This document shows, one piece after another, positions 1 through 6,786 of a stretch of DNA of 9,093 nucleotides. Position 1 is the first letter of the stretch; every line of letters begins with the position of its first letter. Both the position numbers and the translations under genes were made by a program. The stretch is from Saprospiraceae bacterium (GTDB taxonomy: Bacteria; Bacteroidota; Bacteroidia; Chitinophagales; Saprospiraceae), in contig JALZVN010000349.1 in the NCBI GenBank assembly GCA_023299965.1, forward strand, positions 1 through 9,093, written 5' to 3'. The notes below the pieces were generated by a model that was not told the DNA's origin, did not search any database, and worked only from the letters and a program-made list of their open reading frames with translations.

Positions 1-15
1 AAATCCCTGTCATTC

Positions 16-45
16 TTGATGATAACTTAAATACTAGTATCTTTA
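16..45 (+). promoter_or_regulatory. Probable promoter of the MbnP-like/peroxidase operon
   Basis: TTG at 16-18 is separated by 19 bases from TATCTTTA at 38-45. The Bacteroidota sigma-factor consensus is TTG/TTTG, about 19-21 bases, then TAnnTTTG, so only the last base of the -7 box deviates. Transcription would begin near position 50, leaving a leader of about 30 bases before the GTG start at 81. The match is by eye; no transcript data were available. Confidence 0.5.
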
Positions 46-80
46 TTTCAGAATGATTATAACTTTTAATATATAATACC

Positions 81-848
81 GTGTTTTTGAAACTGTTAGC
101 AACTATCCTTTTTACTAGTGTATTTTTCGCTTCTTGCGGGGAGGAATTCATAGGACCTCCTTTAGAGTTCGCTGACGTAGAGTTGGTGGTTAGAGGGACG
201 TATGATGGCGAACCATTCGTCAATAACAGAGCCTATGATTATAATGGGGCACGCGTGCGCTTTTCAACATGGCATTTTTATGTGTCTGATTTATCAGCAA
301 GGCTAAGTTTAGATGAGACTTTTGCTTTAGACGATGTAGAGTTTATAGATTTGGCCTTATTTGATGGTGAGCCAGCGGCACTTAGTGGCTTCACTGTGAA
401 TGTGGGTAGAGCACCAGTGGATACCTATAGCGGCTTTACTTTTGGCTTGGGGGTTAACTCTGAGTTGAACGGTTCCGAACCAGGTGACTATGGAAGCAAC
501 CATCCATTGGGCAATCCAAGTTTATTTGATACAAATCTAGAAGGATATAAGTTTTTTGAACTCATCGGTGAAGTAGACTTCAATCTGGATGGGACTTATG
601 ATGAAGACATCGTTTTTACCATCGGTTTTGATGCTAATTATAATGATGGCATGGAATCTACTTCCTCTCTTGACATACTTCCGGAAGTGACCAATCAAAT
701 AGAGATTGATCTGGATTTATTCAAGCTTCTGAACGGCAATATTCAATCAATTGATTTTGGTGTACATACTGCTACTACAGCTGATCCCAATGATGCTATT
801 ATGACTATATTGTTAAGCAATATAGGTGGTGCATTGACCGTTAGGTGA
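81..848 (+). CDS. MbnP-family lipoprotein, putative copper-binding partner of the downstream di-haem peroxidase
   Basis: Seen: a 255-residue protein with a short hydrophobic signal ending FFASC, so Cys19 is a probable lipidation site and the protein should sit in the envelope. There is no ATG start. The nearest in-frame upstream codon of note is a TAA at 60-62, leaving GTG at 81 or TTG at 87 (which would give MKLLATILF). The mature part is beta-rich, with the segment RFSTWHFYVSDL at about 60-71, an HPL motif at 141-143 and GYKFFELIGE at about 155-164. This order resembles the MbnP family, first studied beside methanobactin genes, where the partner MbnH converts tryptophan to kynurenine for copper binding. 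The immediately downstream di-haem peroxidase supports the call. Only one tryptophan (Trp64) and three histidines (His65, His141, His229) are present. From memory, many family members carry a tryptophan-rich MxWxW segment just before the GY; it is missing here. Copper binding is inferred. Confidence 0.75.
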   Translation: MFLKLLATILFTSVFFASCGEEFIGPPLEFADVELVVRGTYDGEPFVNNRAYDYNGARVRFSTWHFYVSDLSARLSLDETFALDDVEFIDLALFDGEPAALSGFTVNVGRAPVDTYSGFTFGLGVNSELNGSEPGDYGSNHPLGNPSLFDTNLEGYKFFELIGEVDFNLDGTYDEDIVFTIGFDANYNDGMESTSSLDILPEVTNQIEIDLDLFKLLNGNIQSIDFGVHTATTADPNDAIMTILLSNIGGALTVR

Positions 849-873
849 GTAAAACCACTAAACAGCGCGTTTA

Positions 874-2034
874 ATGATAAAGCAATACTCCCTATTTCTT
901 CTTGTTTCTCTATTATGCTTTTCTTCATGCAAGGATGATGATAATACTAATGGTCCAGGTGTCAATGATCCATGCTTTAGCTTAACGGATATTCCATTTA
1001 CAGCGTCCAAAAAAGAACTTATCATACCTCAGGGGTATCAGCCCATCAACCAACCTTTAGATAACGAAATGACGGATGAGGGAGTCCTATTAGGGAGGCA
1101 TCTCTTTTTTGATCCTATATTATCAGCGGATAGTACTTTCTCTTGCGGATCCTGTCATGGATTGGATGGTAACTATACAGACAATCTAGCGACGAGTGCT
1201 GGTATAGATGGCATCTTCGGTACACGCAGCTCGATGCCGTTGATTGACCTGGTATACGCAGAGAACGGTTTGTTTTGGGACGGACGCGCACAGACACTAG
1301 AGGAGCAGGCCTTATTACCGGTTGAGGATCCGATAGAGCTTCACGATACTTGGGACAATGTAGAAGTCAAGCTTCAGAGGAGCGATAGATACCCAGAGAT
1401 GTTTAGAAGAGCATTTGGGATAGCGGAGAATTGTGATATTACACGAGATTTGGCCACGAAGGCTATTGCACAGTTCGAGCGCAGTCTTATTACTTTAGGG
1501 AACTCTAGATATGATGATGTATTTATTCGCCAAATAGATTTTCCTACAGAATCCGAATTGAGAGGATTTGCTTTCTTCAATGATGAAGATGATGATAATG
1601 GAGCGTTTATACCAGATGCGGAGTGCTTTCACTGCCATAGTCCACCACTTTTTACCGACCACTCTTATAGAAACAACGGACTCACATTTTTTACAGACGA
1701 TACCGCTATGGATATAGATGACCTAGGTCACTATGAGTTTTCTAAAAACACGAATGACATAGGATTGTTCCGAGTGCCTACATTGAGAAACTTGGAATTC
1801 TCTGCTCCATATATGCACGATGGTAGATTTAATACCATTGACGAAGTTATGGATCACTATATATGCGGTATACAGCAATCGCCAACCTTAGATCCATTGA
1901 TCACTAATCATTGTGACCCAGAGGATACGTTCCGATTTATTGATGAGCAAGGAAAGCAAGACATTATTGCCTTTCTCAAAATGCTTACCGATACTACTTT
2001 CTTTAGTAATCCAGATTACCAGAGTCCATTTTAG
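874..2034 (+). CDS. Di-haem cytochrome c peroxidase family lipoprotein (MbnH/MauG/CcpA-like)
   Basis: Seen: 386 residues. The N-terminus MIKQYSLFLLVSLLCFSSC is a lipoprotein signal with Cys19 as lipid site, followed by an Asp-rich linker. Two c-type haem motifs CxxCH are present: CGSCH at 91-95 and CFHCH at 251-255. Between them lies FWDGRA at 134-139, whose Trp135 matches the conserved tryptophan between the two haems in this superfamily. Near the C-terminus APYMHDGRF (311-319) is the segment that supplies distal-side residues in family members. Known for the family: these periplasmic enzymes reduce peroxide or, in MauG and MbnH, use high-valent haem to oxidise a partner protein's tryptophan. 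Context: it begins 25 bases after the MbnP-like gene on the same strand, so the two are probably co-transcribed. The partner-modification role is inferred; an ordinary peroxidase remains possible. No clear intrinsic terminator follows. Confidence 0.88.
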   Translation: MIKQYSLFLLVSLLCFSSCKDDDNTNGPGVNDPCFSLTDIPFTASKKELIIPQGYQPINQPLDNEMTDEGVLLGRHLFFDPILSADSTFSCGSCHGLDGNYTDNLATSAGIDGIFGTRSSMPLIDLVYAENGLFWDGRAQTLEEQALLPVEDPIELHDTWDNVEVKLQRSDRYPEMFRRAFGIAENCDITRDLATKAIAQFERSLITLGNSRYDDVFIRQIDFPTESELRGFAFFNDEDDDNGAFIPDAECFHCHSPPLFTDHSYRNNGLTFFTDDTAMDIDDLGHYEFSKNTNDIGLFRVPTLRNLEFSAPYMHDGRFNTIDEVMDHYICGIQQSPTLDPLITNHCDPEDTFRFIDEQGKQDIIAFLKMLTDTTFFSNPDYQSPF

Positions 2035-2087
2035 AAATATTTTAGGCTTTTGACCTATAGAGATACCCATACTAAATATAACTTTTT

Positions 2088-2230
2088 GGGGCTGTCCCTT
2101 CGCTTTGCTTAGGGTCGGGTCGTCCGTTCCTATCCCGACCGAAAAGGGTCGGAATACCACTTCCACCCCTCATCCATTCTAGGCTCGCTGCTATCGCAGC
2201 ATCGCGATTGTACGGATTCGCAAACGTCCA
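2088..2230. repeat. GC-rich intergenic hairpin element, probable dispersed repeat
   Basis: About 140 bases clearly richer in G+C than their surroundings and packed with inverted repeats. GGTCGGG at 2113-2119 can pair with CCCGACC at 2134-2140. Part of that second arm (2135-2140) can instead pair with GGTCGG at 2147-2152 around a GAAAAG loop, so the two hairpins exclude each other. GCTGC at 2187-2191 pairs with GCAGC at 2196-2200, followed by the palindrome ATCGCGAT at 2201-2208. The composition and style resemble the intergenic repeats scattered through many Bacteroidota genomes; a second copy is not visible in this window, so 'dispersed repeat' is an inference. It may also act as the 3' end of the upstream operon. 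Short reading frames across it look like artefacts. Confidence 0.5.
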
Positions 2231-2544
2231 TTTAGTGTTGGATAAATGATGACGATATAGCACACATAACAAAAAATAAATTTCAAAGGATTTGAGCATA
2301 CTTTGCCATGCCACAATGAGCATCTTACTCCATTTGAATTGAGCTATTTATAAAACACATTTATCTAGTATGTGTATCCTTTCGTAAACTTTTTTTAGGT
2401 GCAGTTCATCTAAATCGATTCAATCGGTTTAGAATTTGTAATCATAAAGGTGCAACAAACAAGTCTAGTCTTCTTAAACATGTTTTTAGTAAATGTGTAT
2501 TAAGCTACTAAGCCTACCGACTAAGTACACTCACTCAAACTAAC
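2231..2544. other. Gene-free AT-rich intergenic stretch
   Basis: No protein or RNA gene is recognisable here. It holds a 6-bp inverted repeat ACACAT/ATGTGT (2355-2360 and 2370-2375) and the 23-base palindrome listed separately. The stretch forms the middle of a roughly 720-base gap between the peroxidase gene and the S8 protease gene, both on the plus strand. Confidence 0.6.
2410..2432. promoter_or_regulatory. 23-base palindrome, operator-like
   Basis: The arms CTAAATCGATT (2410-2420) and AATCGGTTTAG (2422-2432) pair over 11 positions with one G-T wobble around a single central C. Its right end overlaps TAGAATTTG at 2430-2438, a rough match to the -7 box. The geometry fits a dimeric regulator site, but no regulator is encoded nearby and the start codon it might serve is over 300 bases away. 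Confidence 0.3.
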
Positions 2545-2604
2545 AAAAATTGCTTGTCACAGATAAAGCAATTTTTGACACAAACAAGAAGCAAAAGTTT
2601 TGCT
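2545..2604 (+). terminator. Two AT-rich hairpins, possible weak or bidirectional terminator
   Basis: AAAAATTGCTT at 2545-2555 pairs perfectly over 11 bp with AAGCAATTTTT at 2566-2576, with a ten-base loop. The A-run and T-run flanks would give a U-tail on either strand. A second hairpin follows: AGCAAA at 2590-2595 with TTTGCT at 2599-2604, loop AGT. The stems are poor in G+C, so termination is only a possibility. They could instead be leader structure for the S8 gene if it is transcribed from further upstream. Confidence 0.35.
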
Positions 2605-2703
2605 ACTTGCTAGAGTAATTAGAAGTAATTGCTCACCCAGATAGATTTTCCTATCCCCTCTAAGGTGTCTACAGAATTCATTCCCCCAGTTTGAATTGTA
2701 CTC

Positions 2704-2732
2704 TTGCATTCCCTCCCAAGATTACAGCTTTG
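2704..2732 (+). promoter_or_regulatory. Possible promoter of the S8 protease gene
   Basis: TTG at 2704-2706, an 18-base gap, then CAGCTTTG at 2725-2732, which differs from TAnnTTTG only at its first base. Transcription would start around 2738, about 20 bases before the ATG at 2758. This placement also argues against using the in-frame TTG at 2704 as the start codon. Weak evidence. Confidence 0.35.
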
Positions 2733-2757
2733 TAAACCATTAACCGCCTTACAGATT

Positions 2758-5700
2758 ATGAGACATCTTTGTACCGTCTTATTCAGCCTAGCGCTGATCG
2801 TAAACATTTCTGCCCAATCAAAAAGTTCAATTTCTGATTTGAGAGCAAGCAATGTTGTGAACTTAACGTTTAAATCTCTACCTACTGCAGCACAAGCAGA
2901 AGCTTTAGCAAAGGAAGGAATTACATTATTGTCTTACAAACAGGACAATACCTATACAGCTCTAGTCGGAGCAAAAACATCTTTAGATAAATTGACGAAC
3001 GATTTTGATTTTGAATATGACCTTCAAAAATCAAGTAAGAGTTTAAGTCTTACTAGCGATGTCGCAGCAGATCATATTCCTGCACATGCTAATCATAATA
3101 ATGGTACAGTAGATGTAGCCATTACTTTTACAACAGAATTTTCTGAAGATGCAATCAATACATTTTTGAATGAAAACGATGCACGCTTACTACAGTCCTT
3201 TTCAAATGGTCAAGTAGCGATTGTAAATGTGGCGAAAGATAAAATAGAGAACATCGTATCAGAACCTTTTGTGCAACATGCAGAATTCAAGGAGGCGGAT
3301 GTGGAAAGTTTGAATTATCAAAACAAAATACTTCAAGGAGCGCATTATGTAAATCGCAACGCTATACCAGGTATGGAGCTAGATGGAAGTGGAGTAGTGA
3401 TTGGTGTAGGTGATGGTGGACAGCTGGGAGATCACATCGATTTTGATGATATGTTGTTATCAGAGACAACGGAATATGTTGAACGTTTTGGAGCGCATGG
3501 CGACCACGTTACGGGTACCATTGGTAGTAAAGGAAATCTAGATGCTAGGCACAGTGGCTTTGCGCCAGGCGCCGGTCTGATTATAGAGAGAACGACCAAC
3601 GCTTTTTTTAAATCAAGAGAATACTATGATGACCTTGGAATGGTCTTGACTAATAACAGTTATGGTAGTCTTTTTGATTGCGAAAAGAATGGAGCCTATA
3701 ACTACACTAGTTTCGAATTGGATAAGCAATTAAGAGAAATGCCGAACTTGATGCATGTTTTTGCAGCAGGGAATGACGGTGTTGCTACATGTGATGGATA
3801 TCCTAAAGGATTCCAAACGATATTGAAATACTACGGTGCAGCTAAAAATGTATTGACAGTAGGATCAGTGGATGAGGACCTTGTGATTGCCGGTTCATCA
3901 GCCAGAGGACCCGCTAAAGACGGTAGACTGAAGCCTGAAATCATGGGCGTAGGCGTCAATGTGGTTTCTACCGGAAGAGATCAAAATTATTATATAAACC
4001 AAGGAACAAGTATGGCAGCTCCATCAATCACAGGAAGTATGGCGCTGATGTATCAAAAGTACGAACAAGATACTGGAGAGATAGCTAGAGGAGACTTGAT
4101 GAAAGCGATCGTATGTAACACTGCAGATGACTTAGGTGTTTCTGGCCCTGATTACCAATACGGTTTTGGTATCATGAATACTTTTAGAGCTGTCCGGACT
4201 ATAGAAAATGAAAATTACTACTTAGGTGCTGTGGAGAATGCGCAGGACAATGATTATATAATACAAGTCGAAGCAGGAGCTACGGAAGCCAAGTTTCTTT
4301 TGTATTGGAATGATAAAGAAATTACCTCTAATCCTGAAAAGGCGCTAGTTAATAATTTAGACTTTCAGATTATTGCGCCAAATGGTGATGTGATTTTGCC
4401 ATGGGTTTTGGATCACACATCAAGCAAAGTAGACCAGATGGCATCTAGAAAAGTAGATAACCTCAATAATATAGAGCAAGTGACCATCGATAATCCTATG
4501 CCAGGAGAATATAGACTAGTGGTGAAAGGGACAGAAGTGCCATTCGGTCCACAAGAGTATGCAGTCGCATATGAAGTAAGTGAACCAGAAGTAATGTTGA
4601 TGTTTCCAGCAGGTGGTGAAAGCTTAGTGCCAGATGAGAGATATGAAATTACTTGGCTTGCAAATAAGAGTAATGAAAACTCATTCAAGCTAGAAGTGTC
4701 TTTGGACAACGGAATGACTTGGGATCTGATAGTGGATAATATTCCAGCAGAGCATAGAAATTATACTTGGCGTACACCAAATCTTACTTCTCAGTGTGCT
4801 AAGATCAGGGTTTTAGTACATAATACAAGTTTGCAGCATGAGCATGATGCAGCAATCAATATACTAGGTAAACCAGTTAACTTTAAGTCCATTCCAGTAT
4901 GTCAAGAAACAATTCGTTTGGCTTGGGAGGAGAATAATACCGCAGACAGCTACTTGGTATATATGTTGAAAGACGGTAAGATGGAGGTTGTAGCTGAGAC
5001 AGATCAGAAATTTGCTGACATAGAATATGACTATGAAGAAGGTGAAGAATACTGGTTTAGTGTAGCCAATAAAACCAATCTTGGAAATATAGGAGAGCGA
5101 GTGGTTGCAATCTCTGCAACATCAAGATTCGATTTTCCATGTGATCGTGAAAACGATGGTAAGATTGGTGATATCTTTGGAATCGCAAATGGTAGAGAGC
5201 ATACAGCTACTAGCCTTGATGAAGAAGCAGGTATAGGTGTACTGGTACAGAATAATGGTAACAACGAATTGAACGATTATAATGTGTCTATACGTATCAA
5301 TGGAGCGGGTACACTAAAAGAGAAAGCAACTACTAATCTCAACAGAGGAGAGGAGCATGTATATGAATTCGATAATAAGTTTGACTTTGCAGAAGTAGGT
5401 ACATATGCCATAGATACTTGGATATCTCACCCTTTAGATCAGTCTCACTATAATGATAGCTTGGTTGGGCAATTTCAAATCAAGCAGCTGCCAAATGAGC
5501 CGGTTGTATTTCCGTTAGCATTTGATTTTGAAGAAAGCGAAGACTTTTATTATCACAAGTCTCAAATAGGACTAGGGGATCTAACGCACTTTGACTTTTT
5601 CAATCAAGAGACATCTGCGTCTTCTGTCTTTGTCGGAGGGACAGGAAACTCAAGACACCTTGTGATGGAAAATAACGAACAGACTACGGAAGATGGTAAT

Positions 5701-6303
5701 AGCTATGTTGTGACTGTAAATATGTCTGAAGTGAAAGAAGGCGACAAACCTAATGTATCATTTGATGCAAAACTAGTAAGTCAGAATCTTATAGAGAACG
5801 GAGCAGTATATTTGAGAGGGTCTGATGCAGACCAGTGGGTAAAGATTATGAACTTGGAGAATACGCTAGAGTGGGAGCAGTACGAGAATGTCGACATCCT
5901 TGATTATTTAGGAGAAGCAGGGCAGAATTTGAGTACAAGTACACAGGTGAAATTTACCTTTAGTGGAGAAGGATCATTTTCTCTAGACAATATTGTGTTT
6001 GATAATATATCGATAACTGCTGGTCTTTCTCTTGGAGAAGTGACAAATATGGCTAATGTATATCCAAATATCGTTCAAAACGACTTCACATTGGATATAG
6101 AGGGACAAGATATAGGAGAGGCAAAAATTTCAATTGTGAGCGGAAATGGTCAAATTTTGAGCGAAAAAGAGGAAAATCTTGTTTCTGGCAATAATATTTT
6201 CAACTATTCTGAGCTTCAAAATCAGGCTCCAGGCATATATTTTGTTACAATTGAAGTAGGTTCTCGCAGAGAAGTAAAAAAAGTAACTAAAGTGTCTAAG
6301 TAA
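2758..6303 (+). CDS. Secreted subtilisin-family (S8) serine protease with T9SS sorting domain
   Basis: Seen: 1181 residues from the ATG at 2758. This start gives a clean signal peptide ending NISAQ at residue 20; the reading frame opens 18 codons earlier only through TTG. Residues 21-185 are prodomain-like. The catalytic domain (about 186-480) has Asp219 in GVGDGG, His247 in HGDHVTGT, the oxyanion Asn339 in AAGND and the nucleophile Ser418 in GTSMAAP. After it come a P-domain-like beta sandwich (about 490-608, with LVNNLDFQI), an Ig-like domain with the SLDNGMTW motif (about 610-703), a fibronectin III-like domain (about 705-790), a CARDB-like domain (about 820-908) and a jelly-roll or MAM-like domain (about 915-1088). 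The C-terminal sorting domain (about 1100-1181) opens with VYPNIVQNDFTL and ends near GIYFVTIEVG. Known: such proteins cross the outer membrane by the type IX system and are released or anchored after the tail is cut. All catalytic residues are intact. Substrate unknown. Domain edges are estimates. A strong terminator follows, so it is probably a single-gene unit. Confidence 0.93.
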   Translation: MRHLCTVLFSLALIVNISAQSKSSISDLRASNVVNLTFKSLPTAAQAEALAKEGITLLSYKQDNTYTALVGAKTSLDKLTNDFDFEYDLQKSSKSLSLTSDVAADHIPAHANHNNGTVDVAITFTTEFSEDAINTFLNENDARLLQSFSNGQVAIVNVAKDKIENIVSEPFVQHAEFKEADVESLNYQNKILQGAHYVNRNAIPGMELDGSGVVIGVGDGGQLGDHIDFDDMLLSETTEYVERFGAHGDHVTGTIGSKGNLDARHSGFAPGAGLIIERTTNAFFKSREYYDDLGMVLTNNSYGSLFDCEKNGAYNYTSFELDKQLREMPNLMHVFAAGNDGVATCDGYPKGFQTILKYYGAAKNVLTVGSVDEDLVIAGSSARGPAKDGRLKPEIMGVGVNVVSTGRDQNYYINQGTSMAAPSITGSMALMYQKYEQDTGEIARGDLMKAIVCNTADDLGVSGPDYQYGFGIMNTFRAVRTIENENYYLGAVENAQDNDYIIQVEAGATEAKFLLYWNDKEITSNPEKALVNNLDFQIIAPNGDVILPWVLDHTSSKVDQMASRKVDNLNNIEQVTIDNPMPGEYRLVVKGTEVPFGPQEYAVAYEVSEPEVMLMFPAGGESLVPDERYEITWLANKSNENSFKLEVSLDNGMTWDLIVDNIPAEHRNYTWRTPNLTSQCAKIRVLVHNTSLQHEHDAAINILGKPVNFKSIPVCQETIRLAWEENNTADSYLVYMLKDGKMEVVAETDQKFADIEYDYEEGEEYWFSVANKTNLGNIGERVVAISATSRFDFPCDRENDGKIGDIFGIANGREHTATSLDEEAGIGVLVQNNGNNELNDYNVSIRINGAGTLKEKATTNLNRGEEHVYEFDNKFDFAEVGTYAIDTWISHPLDQSHYNDSLVGQFQIKQLPNEPVVFPLAFDFEESEDFYYHKSQIGLGDLTHFDFFNQETSASSVFVGGTGNSRHLVMENNEQTTEDGNSYVVTVNMSEVKEGDKPNVSFDAKLVSQNLIENGAVYLRGSDADQWVKIMNLENTLEWEQYENVDILDYLGEAGQNLSTSTQVKFTFSGEGSFSLDNIVFDNISITAGLSLGEVTNMANVYPNIVQNDFTLDIEGQDIGEAKISIVSGNGQILSEKEENLVSGNNIFNYSELQNQAPGIYFVTIEVGSRREVKKVTKVSK

Positions 6304-6331
6304 TATGGAAGCATAATAGCCTACTAAATAG

Positions 6332-6374
6332 ACAAGGGGAAGCGACGATAAAACGTCGTTTCCCCTTGTTTTTT
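6332..6374 (+). terminator. Strong intrinsic terminator of the S8 protease gene
   Basis: A 16-bp stem pairs 6332-6347 with 6354-6369, one G-T wobble, around the loop ATAAAA, and runs directly into a six-T tract at 6369-6374. It begins 28 bases after the TAA stop. A small GTCAC/GTGAC hairpin (6376-6387) follows. Confidence 0.92.
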
Positions 6375-6542
6375 AGTCACTTGTGACGTTTTAAGCGCCT
6401 TTTTTTCATATTTGACTACAAAAGTGAACACTTCGTTATTTAACTCGACAAATCTGACGGATATTCCTCAATGGGTCAATTTAGGAAAATAAATATATTA
6501 CAATACCCATTTTTTGTATTTATTTGAAAGAGTGATGTGCCC
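6375..6542. other. AT-rich intergenic stretch without a gene
   Basis: No coding region is visible. It contains a 9-bp inverted repeat AAATAAATA (6487-6495) and TATTTATTT (6517-6525). At 6459-6484 a stretch begins GGATAT and contains ATGGG and AATTT, faintly recalling the 29-base repeat found further on. That likeness is too weak to call a third copy. Confidence 0.5.
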
Positions 6543-6550
6543 TATATTTG
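6523..6550 (+). promoter_or_regulatory. Promoter-like sequence with a perfect -7 box inside the convergent gap
   Basis: TATATTTG at 6543-6550 matches TAnnTTTG exactly, and TTTG at 6523-6526 lies 16 bases upstream, a little closer than usual. Transcription would start near 6556 and meet the hairpin and T-run ending at 6656, giving an RNA of about 100 bases. The only frames inside are tiny: MVNKK-stop at 6568-6585 and MFMGL-stop at 6594-6611. No gene lies downstream on this strand. Confidence 0.35.
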
Positions 6551-6589
6551 AATCAACAAAACGAAAAATGGTTAACAAAAAATAGTTTT

Positions 6590-6618
6590 GGATATGTTCA
6601 TGGGATTATAATTTGTTG
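6590..6618 (+). repeat. 29-base direct repeat, copy 1
   Basis: Identical over 29 bases to 6717-6745, at a spacing of 127 bases. It starts GGATATG and ends AATTTGTTG. Within it TATAATTTG (6607-6615) resembles the Bacteroidota -7 box with one extra base, and TTTG at 6587-6590 could be the -33 element. It is followed at once by the hairpin at 6620-6656. Confidence 0.9.
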
Positions 6619-6619
6619 G

Positions 6620-6656
6620 TAGTGAGTTGTCCTGGATTGGGACAACTTACTATTTT
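6620..6656 (+). ncRNA. Terminator-like hairpin of unit 1, possible tiny RNA
   Basis: TAGTGAGTTGTCC (6620-6632) pairs over 13 bp, one G-T wobble, with GGACAACTTACTA (6640-6652) around a seven-base loop, followed by TTTT (6653-6656). If the preceding repeat is a promoter, initiation would fall at the base of this stem, so the RNA would be little more than the hairpin and its tail. It could equally be just a terminator for a transcript from the upstream promoter-like site at 6523-6550. Confidence 0.45.
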
Positions 6657-6716
6657 CAAAATTTGAACACATTCCAAAAACCATATTTTTCCTCTCTAGT
6701 GAGGTTTTACAAATTC

Positions 6717-6745
6717 GGATATGTTCATGGGATTATAATTTGTTG
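6717..6745 (+). repeat. 29-base direct repeat, copy 2
   Basis: Exact copy of 6590-6618. The bases before it differ from those of copy 1, and no TTTG is present at the -33 position, so promoter function is less supported here. TATAATTTG is at 6734-6742. The second hairpin follows immediately. Confidence 0.9.
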
Positions 6746-6746
6746 T

Positions 6747-6786
6747 AGTGGGTCGTAACACATGTGTTACGACTTACTTTTTTTTT
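6747..6786 (+). ncRNA. Terminator-like hairpin of unit 2, possible tiny RNA
   Basis: Positions 6747-6761 pair with 6764-6778 over 15 bp including two G-T wobbles, with a tight loop, followed by nine T's (6778-6786), a strong intrinsic terminator shape. Compared with unit 1 the stem base is kept (AGTG with the paired TTACT). One T-A pair has become C-G (6628/6644 against 6754/6771), and the tip of the stem is entirely different yet still paired. That preserves the fold rather than the sequence. Confidence 0.5.

Noticed and set aside
1888..2323. Minus-strand open frames across the GC-rich element and the end of the peroxidase gene
   Set aside because: They overlap a structured repeat and a well-supported plus-strand gene, have no recognisable domain, and their low-complexity peptide looks like translated repeat.
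2704..2757. TTG at 2704 as the S8 protease start
   Set aside because: It would put 18 poorly hydrophobic residues ahead of an ideal signal peptide, and it coincides with a possible -33 promoter element.
4413..5264. Minus-strand open frames inside the S8 protease gene
   Set aside because: They lie opposite an intact, domain-rich coding sequence and show no family motif; they are shadows of it.
6459..6484. Possible third, degenerate copy of the 29-base repeat
   Set aside because: Only short blocks (GGATAT, ATGGG, AATTT) agree, with gaps, and no comparable hairpin with T-run follows directly.
6590..6745. The two 29-base repeats as a CRISPR array
   Set aside because: There are only two copies, the 98 bases between them contain a hairpin rather than a spacer-sized unique sequence, and no cas gene is present.
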